Shown in pieces: positions 54,505 to 64,000 of a stretch of 64,000 nt of DNA. The stretch comes from Eublepharis macularius (taxonomy: Eukaryota > Chordata > Lepidosauria > Squamata > Eublepharidae), in NCBI RefSeq assembly GCF_028583425.1, contig NC_072791.1, forward strand, positions 30,387,368-30,451,367. The letters are read 5' to 3'. The position numbers and the translations under genes are program-made. The notes under the pieces are model-generated. The model saw only the letters and a program-made list of their open reading frames with translations, was not told the DNA's origin and made no database searches. Position 1 is the stretch's first letter, and every line of letters begins with the position of its first letter.

Positions 54505-55940
54505 AACCTCTAAAGTCAGTGGCAAAGTTCAGTGGTGAGGTGTGCTGTGGTTTTGTCCGGGATAATATTCCTGATGGCTTGCAGTCCATCTGCATGTGGG
54601 ATATTGGTGTACAGAGCCTCAACATCCATGGTTGCTAGGATGGTGTCATCTGGTATGTTGTCAATGGACTGTATTTTCCTGAGAAAGTCAGTGGTGTCCC
54701 GTAAATAGCTGGGTGTGCTGGTGGCATAGGGCCTGAGGATAGAGTCCGTATATCCTGAGGCTCCTACTGTGACAGTGCCAATTCCTGAAACAATGGGGCA
54801 TCCTGGGTTACCTGGTTTGTGGATTTGGGGTAATAGGTAGAATGTTCCTGGTCGTGGTTCATGGGGTGTGTCCATATAGATACATTCTTATATGTCCATG
54901 GGGAGTGTCTTTAATATTTTATTGAGTTCTCTTTTGTATTGCTCCATAGATTCAGAAGGTAGTGTTTTATAGAATGTTGTGTTGGAGAGTTGTATGTAGT
55001 TATGTTTGTCCATGATGACGACTGTGCCACCTTTGTCAGCTTCCTTGATTACGATGCCAGAATTATTTTGGAGGCTGTTTATGGCATCTCTTTCTACACA
55101 GCTGAGATTCTGGTGTTGTTTATCAATTATCTCAGCCTGGGTACGTTGACGGAAGCATTCAATGTAAAAGTCCAATGAGGAGTTGCGGCCCTCAGGGGGT
55201 GTCCATGTGGAATTCTTGTTTCTGGAACTTTGCAACGATGATTGTGCATTGCTTGGTTGGGAGGGTGATTGCTGCTGTGATGGTGTCTGTTCAGTGCTTT
55301 GTTCAGCATTATGTTCAACCGAGTGGTTGAAGAATTCCTTTAGTCTTAGGCACCTAAAATAGGCCTCCAGGTCTCCACAGAGTTGTATGGTTTGTGTGGG
55401 TCTGGCTGGGCAAAAGATAGTCCACGTGAGAGGACAGATTCCTCTGCTTGGCTCAATTTGTGGCTGAAGAGGTTGATAATGTTGCTAGGTGGAAGTGGTC
55501 TTGTTCCCTGTTATATGCAGGAGCAGCGGTTTTTTTTCTGGGAAAAAAGGTGGCAGAACTCTCAAGAGGGAAATGAGGAAGAAACACACAGGATTCTTTG
55601 AAATAATATTATTTTCAAGCACTATTGCTGAGTATTTTCAAGAGGTTCCGGAACTCCCTTCCACCTCATTCCCCCTGAAAATAAGCCCTGTGCAGGAGTT
55701 TTGAGAGTTTCTTCTTTTTCTTCTTCTGTAATTCAATATGTAGTGTGCAATAGATGGTTTCTCTGGTTTGGGTAAAAATCTGCCAGCTCCTGGTTTGTGT
55801 AGAGGGACTGTTTTTTATGGAAGAGTCCAGTTCGGAGATCTCTTGCTTGATCCTTTGTTGTTTGCTGTACAACAGTCCAATGAAGTGATTTAAGAGCTTC
55901 CTGGATAAGGTGTTGCATAGTTTCTCACTTTAGTCTGTGT
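54505..55940 (-). pseudogene. Penelope-like element N-terminus and RT, block C
   Basis: Partner of 14230-15665, with the RT motifs FYLLPQIHKP, CPIVSGIGT and TMDVEALYTNIPHA on the reverse strand (54875-54516) and the N-terminal part at 55918-55666. Truncated before the RT active-site YxDD region, like copy A. Confidence 0.86.
55524..55690. mobile_element. hAT-like MITE with 8-bp TSD, block C
   Basis: TGCAGGAG flanks it at 55516-55523 and 55691-55698. Partner of 15249-15414, so it inserted before the duplication. Confidence 0.85.
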
Positions 55941-56031
55941 AGTAGATAGATTTAAGTGGGTTCTTCACACACAGTCCATTGGGTAGAATGTCCAGGTTTT
56001 TTGCATTTAGAAAGGAAGATGATGTCTATGT

Positions 56032-56164
56032 ATTGTCGAAGGCTTTCACGGCCGGAGAACGATGGTTGTTGTGGGTTTTCCGGGCTGTATTGCCGTGGTC
56101 TTGGCATTGTAGTTCCTGACGTTTCGCCAGCAGCTGTGGCTGGCATCTTCAGAGGTGTAGCACC
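56032..56164 (-). repeat. PLE terminal repeat at the head-to-tail junction, block C
   Basis: Partner of 15750-15881. Here the hammerhead-like core is complete on the reverse strand: CTGAAGA (56152-56146), the GCCAGC/GCTGGC stem, GAAA (56125-56122), CGTC. Confidence 0.72.
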
Positions 56165-56945
56165 AAAAGACAGAGATCTCTCAGTGTCACAATGTGGAAA
56201 AGATGTTGGCAGGTCATTTATATCTACTCAGGAGGGGTGGGGTTGAGCTGAGTCATCCTGTAAGAGTTTCCCAGGGTGTGGAATGCTAATGGCGGGAGGC
56301 TTCACTGTATCCTGAGGAGGTTCTTTTGCATATGGATTGGTGCTTGATGTGCTAATCTTCTCTGCAGGGCTATTGTCGGGTGTAGAGTGTTTTGTTAGCC
56401 GGGTGTTTTTCAGAACTGGAAACCATGCTCTGTTCATTCTTAAGGTTTCTTCTTTCCTGTTGAAGTTTTGCTGATGCTTGTGAATTTCAATGGCTTCCCT
56501 GTGCAGTCTGACAAAGTAGTTGGAAGTGTTGTCCAGTATTTTGGTGTCCTAGAATAAGATACTGTGCCCTGTTTGAGTTAGGCTATGTTCAGCCACTGCT
56601 TATTTTTCAGGTTGTCCAAGTCTGCAGTGTCTTTCATGTTCTTTTATTCTTGTATGGATGCTATGCTTTGTGGTCCCGATGTACACTTGTCTACAGCTGC
56701 AGGGTATACGGTATACTCCTGCAGAGGTGAGGGGGTCTCTACTGTCTTTTGCTGATCGTAGCATCTGCTGTAGCATCTGTTGTGCCAACAGATGATGTCT
56801 GTTTGTATCTGTGCCAGTTTCTTCATAAGGTTGATGGATTTCCTCTCCATTTGGCTGAAATCCATCATTGACGGATCCATCATTGCATAGAAAACACCTT
56901 TTCTCTCTAGAGGAAAAACGAACCTGTTCCCCAATCATCAGTTTC
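56165..56945 (-). pseudogene. PLE 3' part with GIY-YIG endonuclease, block C
   Basis: Partner of 15882-16655. The endonuclease start reads GVYRIPCSCRQVYIG, with Arg replacing the Gly after CSC; the frame breaks just after the RIKEHERHC segment. Confidence 0.84.
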
Positions 56946-57318
56946 CAGCTTCACTACATCTAACCATTCTGAGTTCACAGCTTTCCCCAGATAGAAGAGC
57001 ACCTGATCTGCAATACCTTACTATAACAGACCAGAGAGAACTCTTGGGAGATATTTTTGCTTTTTTTTTTTTGTTCTTCTAACTAAAACCCCAGTAATAC
57101 CATCCACATTGCAAATCAAATTGAATGATGTTTGCCCAGCACTAGACTTTTCCCTGGAAAACATTGGTAGCTCCGGTGCTATCACTGCTGCGAGAACTAA
57201 TGTGTCATTTACTGTCAGTTGCCAGAATCCTGACTATTTTATATTTCATCAGAAAATGTACAGATAGACTCATCGCTAGTGTACACACTCGATATAAATG
57301 TATGTGCTTTCTCTACAG

Positions 57319-57525
57319 ATTATTCATGAAGCTGTGCTAGTTGTTCATGAGGATGACACTATGATGGGTCAAGGTTCCCCTGGAGACCTGTTGTTTCGTT
57401 CCCTCCCTCCCCTTCCACCACCTCATTGCATCATCTTCAGCAGACCCTTTCTGATGTTTATCATTGATATGTCAACAGGAACAATTTTCTTAATGGCAAA
57501 AATTGTGAACCCAACCCATATATAA
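57319..57525 (+). CDS. Clade A serpin gene C, exon 5 with reactive-centre loop
   Basis: Completes the only full coding set in the window (673 + 271 + 148 + 207 bp from ATG to TAA, about 432 residues). The acceptor is TTTCTCTACAG at 57318. The loop reads EDDTMMGQGSPGDLLFRSLPP, with Arg-Ser at the inferred P1-P1'. The hinge has Met at P13-P12 and Asp at P15, where inhibitory serpins have small residues and Gly. A Pro-rich, Cys-containing extension precedes FSRPF. Versus block A: His/Gln, Pro/Leu and C-terminal Glu/Ile differences plus one silent change. Confidence 0.93.
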   Translation: MIHEAVLVVHEDDTMMGQGSPGDLLFRSLPPLPPPHCIIFSRPFLMFIIDMSTGTIFLMAKIVNPTHI

Positions 57526-57861
57526 GAATAAGTTAAAGAATTTTTAGGCTCCATTTTATGAAATCTTGTTCTGAGCATACATTCAAAGCTAATGAGCACA
57601 TGTAAACAAGTAGAAAGCCTTGCTCCAAGTGTCAAAATTCTTTCCCTGAGATATCTTGCAGGTCACATCATTCTCTAGTAGTATGAGACAGGTCACTGAG
57701 CAAAGTATAAATATTTTTTCTATTTTGTTTATTCTAATTAAATTTCAACCTTGAATGAATCCCTCCTTTCTAAGGAATAGATCAGATACATGGGTCCAGC
57801 TTCTCAAATGTTTGTATAATTCATTTGTCACTCAAGCTTGTCAGATGTCATGTTCTCTGGG

Positions 57862-58010
57862 GCTGATTCCGCACACGTTGGATAATGCACTTTCAATGCA
57901 CTTTAGCTATCGCTTCGAAGTGGATTTTTTGTTTCACACTCGAAAAATTCAGTTCCAAATGATGTCTAAAGAGGATTGGAAGTGCATTATCCAACGTGTG
58001 CGGAATCAGC
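57862..58010. mobile_element. 149-bp palindromic MITE, block C
   Basis: Perfect inverted repeats of about 30 bp starting GCTGATTCCGCACACGTTGG; CTGGG duplicated at 57857-57861 and 58011-58015. Partner of 17585-17733. Confidence 0.78.
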
Positions 58011-58435
58011 CTGGGAAAATGCATCATTCTGCATCATTCTGACAAGGTGTAGGCATCATTTGTACAGGGTTTCATCCTAACTTCTGATCTTGTATTCGGT
58101 AAACAAATAGCAATTATTCTGTAAACAACCAGGACTGAAGGGTCTATAAAGCCCTCCAATGCTATTGGTCTTTACAAATGTCTCCCCAAAATGGAGAGTG
58201 TGTCATAGGATTATTAAATAAATAATAAAACCATTTTTTCTTCTGTAATCACCATGTCTGGTGTCTTGAAATATATGTGGGTAAGTGGAAGTAGGGGATT
58301 TATCAATTGGCAAAAATTCCGCTATCGCATCACCAGTCAGAGGATGGCATTTACAGCCATTAAGGGCTATTGAAAAACTGATGATGATATTTGCATACTC
58401 TTGTATGGGCATCAATGGAACCCAAGTGTTTGTGT

Positions 58436-58441
58436 AATAAA
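58436..58441 (+). terminator. Likely poly(A) signal of serpin gene C
   Basis: AATAAA in the context conserved among the three blocks (TTATTTTAAAGCATTGT follows). Confidence 0.6.
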
Positions 58442-58615
58442 ATTATTTTAAAGCATTGTCGTCTTGGAGGCTGATTTCCTGAGTATCATGTTAAATATGC
58501 CACACGTTTCTGTCCATAGCAGGAGTTGATTGACTCATTGGCAAAATCTCAAAAAGTTTTACAATCCTAGTTTCTAAGAAATGAAAGCCTCATGGGCACA
58601 GGAAACAGTCGCTCG

Positions 58616-60932
58616 GTTCCAGGTTCCAGTAGTGGGGAGGCGAGCGCAGCGGAGTCAGAAATTTTCTCCCAGCCAAAACCGTAGATTAATCCTGTCCTAT
58701 TTCCTGTGCTCCGCTGAATCTCACACCCCGAAAGGGAAATACCAGCAGAAAACCCCACCTTCCAGCTCACAAAAGAAAGCTCCCCTTCTCCCAATTTAGG
58801 TCACTTCGAGTCAAATGAAATGCAACCTGTGCACTTAAAATCCTCAAAATGAACCAAATGTACCAGATTGCAAGCTTTCACCCAACCTTTACAAGATAAA
58901 TACTGCCTAAGAATGTTTCCAGACCTCAATGAGGCCAATCAGCTTTCAATCATTAAAAAAACCAAATCGTTCGCAGTACCTGTCTAATTAGCAATTAGCA
59001 CTTCACATACAGCCAATTCTCCAAACAATATTCCTTTCCCTACGAAAGGAGCCCTCAAGTGTCCTCACTGGGGGGGGGGGGGTGGTTCTTCCAACTCTAT
59101 GAGTCTGTGAGTCTATGACTCTGGTTTCCCAGGAAAAGTAGTAAAATCTCAGACTAAAAACCGGCTATTGCCCGGCGACCTACAAGACTTCAGAAGTCTT
59201 CAAATACTGTGCCTACCACTTTCCCAAGGGAGCCCCCTTTTCGCAAAAAAAAAGTTAATTTCAAGCCACAGTTCAAAACCTCCGCGCTTCCTCCAGGCTG
59301 CGCATTGCCCTTCCCTCCCCTAGTTTTAATACAATTGATATCTGGAGAGAGAAAAGGTGATTTAACCCTTCGGTTCCCTTATTCCAAATCACAAGGCAAG
59401 TCTCCCATCTCTTGAAGACAGAAGTACAAAAACACCCTCTGTTACTCTTCAGACCCAGTCTCTCCCTCCAGACGGTTGCTTATTTCCACACCTACACCAA
59501 TAGGAGCAAAGCTGGGAGGGATGAGTGTGTGTGTAAAACACAAAGGAAAATTTCTTCACCACGCGCACAATCAGTGCAGGCTGAGGGGAAAAACAGCCTA
59601 CGTCGTATGCGTGACTTCCCCTTCCCTTTTCTGCACACTCGCACAAAAGCAAAAAAAAATTATTTTAACAAACACACACCAGATAAAGACAACTCCAACC
59701 ATAAAAAGGAAAGGAAAGACACCTGTGGAAACAGAGCTGACATTTATCCAAATGTTAGGCAGCGCTGATTTATTCTGGCTGGCCCGCCTGACTTGGGCAG
59801 CAGGTGAGTCCTTTTGCCACTGTGAGACTCACTTCTGCGACCACAATGACGGAGATTCCACCCTTGGTCACAGTCAGCAAGATCTCCAGAAGCCTGGCGC
59901 TCTCAAGCTGCCCAGCACGCATCACAGCTTTCTGGAATATGCTTCCCTTTACACACAGGTATATCTGCTCGTTACACATTCAAAATAGACAGAATAGACT
60001 GACAGACATACAGAGTTACGACAAAACACAAGCACCGTTTTCCATGCAAAAGAAAGAAGAATGCACGCACACGGAGTCAGCCGCGTTCACACAACACCAC
60101 ACATCACCACACTGCTGAATCCTTCAGGCAGTTGGTGTGCTGAAGTTCAATATCCTTTTACACCAGTGAGGCGCTCCCTCTTCCTCGCTCCTGTAAAGTC
60201 AAGCCTATGTTTCAGGCTCCTCCCCATACAGAAGTGGCAGCTCTTTCCCCGTGGTTTACACAAACATTTCCCCGGCTAACTTGCTCTCGTGAGCCTACTT
60301 GCCTCCGCCTAGTCGGAAGCACAGTTGAACTTTCGACCCGTTCCCATGAGTCTCTCTTCCTTGCAGTCTCTGAGCGCTGCAACCACCCCTCCAGCTTCCT
60401 CTTCCCAGCCACCAATTGCGCTCCTATGGAGCTACTCGCAAGCTACCTCCACGCAGCTGAGCCCTGCTCAGCTCAGTCCACCTACCCTGAGCACCTGGCC
60501 ATGCTCTCCTCGGCAATACTCGCCCACTAGACGCACCCCCTCATTTGCGCCACTTCTCCACACACACACACTCCTAGGCTTTACAGTGTTCTTCCTTTAA
60601 CCATTTATGTGGGATCCCACCTCCCTCTCCTCGCATCAAATAATGCCTCAGCCCACCTATTGGGACTTCCCAAGGGCTTATATATTGCTGCCCGAGGAGG
60701 AGGCGCTTTTTACCTTAGTTCTTATGCGCGCTCACACTTTTCTCCTTTGCTTCCTTTCCCGAGGACCCCGGCGGGTTCGTGCTGTGTTTCCCTCATTCTT
60801 CTCCTCAAGATGCCATCCCTCTGCCAGGCCAAACTTCTGCCAGTTTTAGCCAAAATATGGGCTATGTGCACATTCCTGGGAGCTGTTGACGTCCTCGCGA
60901 GGGACAGGTCTCTGGAGTAGAGAGGGGAGCAG
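58616..60932. other. Block C copy of the unexplained 18341-20652 region
   Basis: Collinear with block A with small indels. No recognised gene on either strand. Confidence 0.4.
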
Positions 60933-61850
60933 CTAATGGACGAGCCCCCCAAACTGTTATGTGCAAAAGTTTGTGCCTCTGTGGTTTGTTCTCCCTTTTC
61001 TGACCAACCACAATAAAAAAAATTAAAATAAAGATCCGGGAGTCCTCTTTTGGAATTGAAGCAAAACAGATGGTTTAATTAATTAAGCTGGTGGATAAGC
61101 CTTTTTCTTACACAAAAGCAGACGGTCTCCTTGTGTGCAAAAGCTCATCAAAATTACAATAGAAGCACAGAGCAATTAATACTTTCAGATAATCATAACA
61201 ATATTACAATATTTTAATATTTGTTATCTTATTGGCTCGTAAGGTATCAAGGGTCAGTTCTGATTTGAAGATGCAATTCTGGGTTGGCCCCTCTACTTGG
61301 GGGAATTCCAAATCTTGCAACCCCCTTATCTTGTCCTCAATTTGGAAGGACACCTGCTAACCTCTCACCTACTTTCTTCTGGGCATAATACTTTCAATGG
61401 CTCCAATGAGTCTCAATCTGGCAGCCTTGGTACCCTCTGATAACTGAAGTCTGTAGGTACGAAAGGATGTTTTTCCCATCTGTGCCCTTTCCCCCAGTTT
61501 CTTCTCAGCCTTAAGGAAATAAGGCCACAGGTGGCCAAAACCAGCTTGCTGCATCAAATCAGTTTTCTACAAAAGGCTCTCTGGCACTGATTCCTATTGG
61601 AATCTTATAGAATAATATAACATATGCGTAATATTTTATAAGTGCAGCTCTACAAACAGTATATTATTAGTCCTCAGTTCTTGCAGAGTTTCAGCATACT
61701 TCTCTTGATCTTCTTGTTTCAATATTCTTGTGTCATACTCTTACAGGTTGCATTACAAATACTACATTGGCTCCTGAGCGTAGAAAAAAGTGCAAGGCAT
61801 ATAAGTGATATATAAAAGTAGTATATAAAATCCCTTTCTTCAAATCTATA
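60933..61850 (-). mobile_element. Possible ERV-like primer-binding site and LTR, block C
   Basis: The reverse strand has GGGGGCTCGTCCATTAG (60950-60933) 4 bp from the CA end of a possible LTR starting at 60955. Partner of 20653-21570. One base of the TGG start is changed here. Confidence 0.38.
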
Positions 61851-62146
61851 TCCATCAGTATGATCTTCTATAGATTAGAAGAACCATCTACTATAACTAG
61901 ATACAATGTGTTGAGGTCCAGGTGTAGAGAGTGTCTAAGAACAACAGGAATGTCTAATTTCACAAAAGTTGGAAATATAGGGATGGGTGTATTGGTTGAT
62001 GGTCAAAAGATATTCATATGTATGAGAAACTTGAAGTCACAAACTTTCCATAGACTTTGTTAAGATAAAATGTAGCAAGAATGAAAGGAGAGATCCTGTA
62101 ATGGCGTTGCTTGTGTAACAAAGTAACAAATCTAAAATGTTATTTC

Positions 62147-62215
62147 ATAGAATCATAAGGTTGGAATGGACCTACAGGGTCATCTAGTCCAACCTGCTGC
62201 ACAATGCAGATTTTG
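62147..62215 (-). mobile_element. CR1 LINE 3'-end fragment, block C
   Basis: Partner of 21866-21935. Confidence 0.74.
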
Positions 62216-62249
62216 CGTTGTACCTCTTGTCAGTCTAGAATGTAGCGGC

Positions 62250-62895
62250 ACTCATACTTAACAGAACGTCAATCCGAGCGCACATTCATCATGTGCTGTG
62301 CCAGCTGCACTGGCTCCCAGTGGAGTTCTGGATCTGGTTCAAGGTGTTAACCTTGGTGCTTAAAGCCCTTCACAGACTGGGTCCTGCATAGCTGTGGGAC
62401 CACCTCTTCCATTATGTCCCCTGCAAGGCATTGCACTCTGCAGAAAAGCAATTCCTGGTGGTCCCCGGCCCGAAGGACATCCGTCTGACCTCAACCAGGG
62501 CCAGGGCAGAAAAAGCCCTGGCCCTGGTCTGGTGGAATGCTCTCCCACTGGAGATACAGGCCTGTGAGACCTGTTACAGTTCCGCAGGGCCTGTAAAAAC
62601 GAGATGTTCCACAGGGCCTTTGGCTGAGTGCCAGCAGGTGTCCTCCTTCTTGCATCTAAGACTGCCACTTTTTCCGGGTCTGCCCTCGGCCATCTGCTAT
62701 GACCTTATAAAAACTCCCAAATATTTATTTAAATAGCCTGTGCCTGGACTATTTTAATGACTTTTTAAAGATTATTATTGATTTTATGGTTTTATGATTG
62801 ATTCACTGTGTTTTATGAATGTTGTTAGCCACCCGGAGCCCATTTGTGGGGAAGGTGGGGTATAAATCAAATAAATAAATAAATAAATAAATAAT
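62250..62895 (+). mobile_element. L2-like LINE 3' end, block C
   Basis: Partner of 21985-22595. It has about 20 extra bp near 62271-62290 and an inverted hairpin loop at 62508-62514, which turns the conserved RAFSAL of the LINE protein into RAEKAL. Confidence 0.8.
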
Positions 62896-63156
62896 TGTTC
62901 TATGGTTATGCACAAACTCCAGGGTGTGGGGGTAAGTTACCCTTACTTCACTTCTCACATTCCAGTACTTTTCCATCTCCTGCCTAGCCAGGCAGCTCGT
63001 CTGTGTTTTAAACACATGAGCAGAGGGGCTTATGATATTGCCATATTCATAAGCCTTAAAATTGTGAGGGCAATTATGACCACTTACACCACTTTGAAGC
63101 CTCGGATCAGTTTCAGGCTTTCAGATCTTCACAATTCACGTCACGCTTTTTTTTTT

Positions 63157-64000
63157 AAACTTTGAACATGCGTAGTAATGTTGCAATGTAGGAACCCATC
63201 CCTCCCCCTGTATATGCTGATTGGGCTGTCCCCTGCCTACTGGAGAGGCAATTGGTGGTGGAGTTCTGGGGAAAAACATATACTCATGCTTCTTCCACTT
63301 TATTTATTTTTTTAAAGCGAAGCTAGGAAAGGGTTAAAATGCTGCTGCTTCATCACCCCCCCCCAGCTTCCCTGCTGTTTTCTTTTGCAAATGGCTGTAA
63401 AATCAGCCATTTAACCCTTTCCTGGCTTTTAAAGCCAACAGGGAATAAGCAATAATGTTTCAACACAGCAACATTACAAATCATTCCTGGCTTTAAAAGA
63501 GAGAGAGAGAGAGCACATACCCTAGAGGAAGGAAGGGGAAAGCAGCCATTTATTCCTTTCCTGGCTTTTAAAACCAGCAGGGAATAACCAACAAGGTTAG
63601 GAATTGTTCCTGGCTTTAGAAAAAAAATAAAAGAGAGCTTGCATACCCGGAAGGAAGGAAGCCAACAGGAGAAGCAGCCTTGTGACCCTTACCTCACTTT
63701 ACAGAGGGAAATGGTGGAAAAGCAGTTCAGAGAGCTGAGGAGGGTGGGAGCGGTTAATTCTGCACAGACCAATCAGCTCCTGGGGAAAAGGAGAGGGGGA
63801 AGAAGAGAAACCGAATGAGAGTATAGAGTTCACACTGACATTAATTGCACAAGCCACAACTCGGCAGAGGCTTCAAAATAACATTGTGGTATTTCCGCAG
63901 GCGGAAAAATCGGGGATGCTGTGGACAAACATCAGTATTGCATCTCAAGACTACCTTGCAAGTGAGAAACTCCTGCAAACATGGGAAGCAGAACAGATAC
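63157..64000. other. Unique right flank with imperfect internal repeats
   Basis: No longer similar to block A. CCTTTCCTGGCTTTTAAA with CAGGGAATAA occurs near 63416-63446 and again near 63556-63588. Related TTCCTGGCTTTA plus purine-rich stretches follow each, suggesting a diverged tandem pair with a period of about 140 bp. A GA repeat lies near 63500. The last 50 bp resemble 35745-35797. No gene. Confidence 0.5.

Larger units (their letters stand above)
41191..63122 (+). repeat. Segmental duplication, copy C (partner 3-22819)
   Basis: Direct-orientation partner of block A with the same order of exons and transposons. A and C differ in the insertions near their left ends, a handful of indels, one flipped hairpin loop (62508-62514) and an inverted short segment at the right boundary. 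Confidence 0.93.

Overview
This is vertebrate nuclear DNA, most likely from a squamate reptile (lizard or gecko; species not determinable by eye). The gene structure is intron-rich. The repeats are a squamate-type mix: L1, CR1 and L2-like LINEs, Penelope-like elements (PLEs) with GIY-YIG endonucleases, a Ty3/Gypsy chromovirus, tRNA- and 5S-derived SINEs, and hAT-like MITEs. No bacterial-style operons, CRISPR arrays or intact RNA genes are visible.

The only host genes I can support are clade A (alpha-1-antitrypsin-like) serpins, all on the + strand, in three blocks. Block A (1-22819) begins inside a gene whose exons 2-3 lie left of the window; it holds exon 4 (3392-3539) and exon 5 (17037-17243). 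Block B (about 25.9-36.1 kb) holds an older paralogous exon 4 (28892-29039) and exon 5 (34351-34548), but no exons 2-3 that I could find. Block C holds a complete coding set: exon 2 (39067-39739), exon 3 (40855-41125), exon 4 (43639-43786) and exon 5 (57319-57525), about 432 codons. Blocks A and C are a recent direct segmental duplication (3-22819 matches 41191-63122), including every insertion in the 13.5-kb intron 4 and about 4 kb downstream.

Intron 4 of A and C carries, in order: tRNA- and 5S-derived SINEs, a 6.7-kb reverse-strand Ty3/Gypsy chromovirus inserted in the AAC-rich tail of a SINE, a solo PLE terminal repeat, an L2-like 3' end, and two PLE pieces in head-to-tail order joined by a terminal repeat with a hammerhead-like motif. 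Block B has different insertions: a hAT-like element with a second MITE nested in it, a LINE-like element containing a SINE, a PLE fragment between inverted terminal repeats, an ORF1-only L1 (HAL1-like) with a perfect 17-bp target-site duplication, and a possible solo LTR.

The most interesting biology is the serpin locus. All three reactive-centre loops carry Arg-Ser at the inferred scissile position, a poor inhibitory hinge, and an unusual proline-rich extension on the primed side. Block B is an intact-looking orphan 3' cassette (exons 4-5, correct phases and splice sites, conserved poly(A) signal) between two serpin genes. It could be a decayed duplicate, or an alternative loop-encoding cassette spliced from gene A's exon 3.
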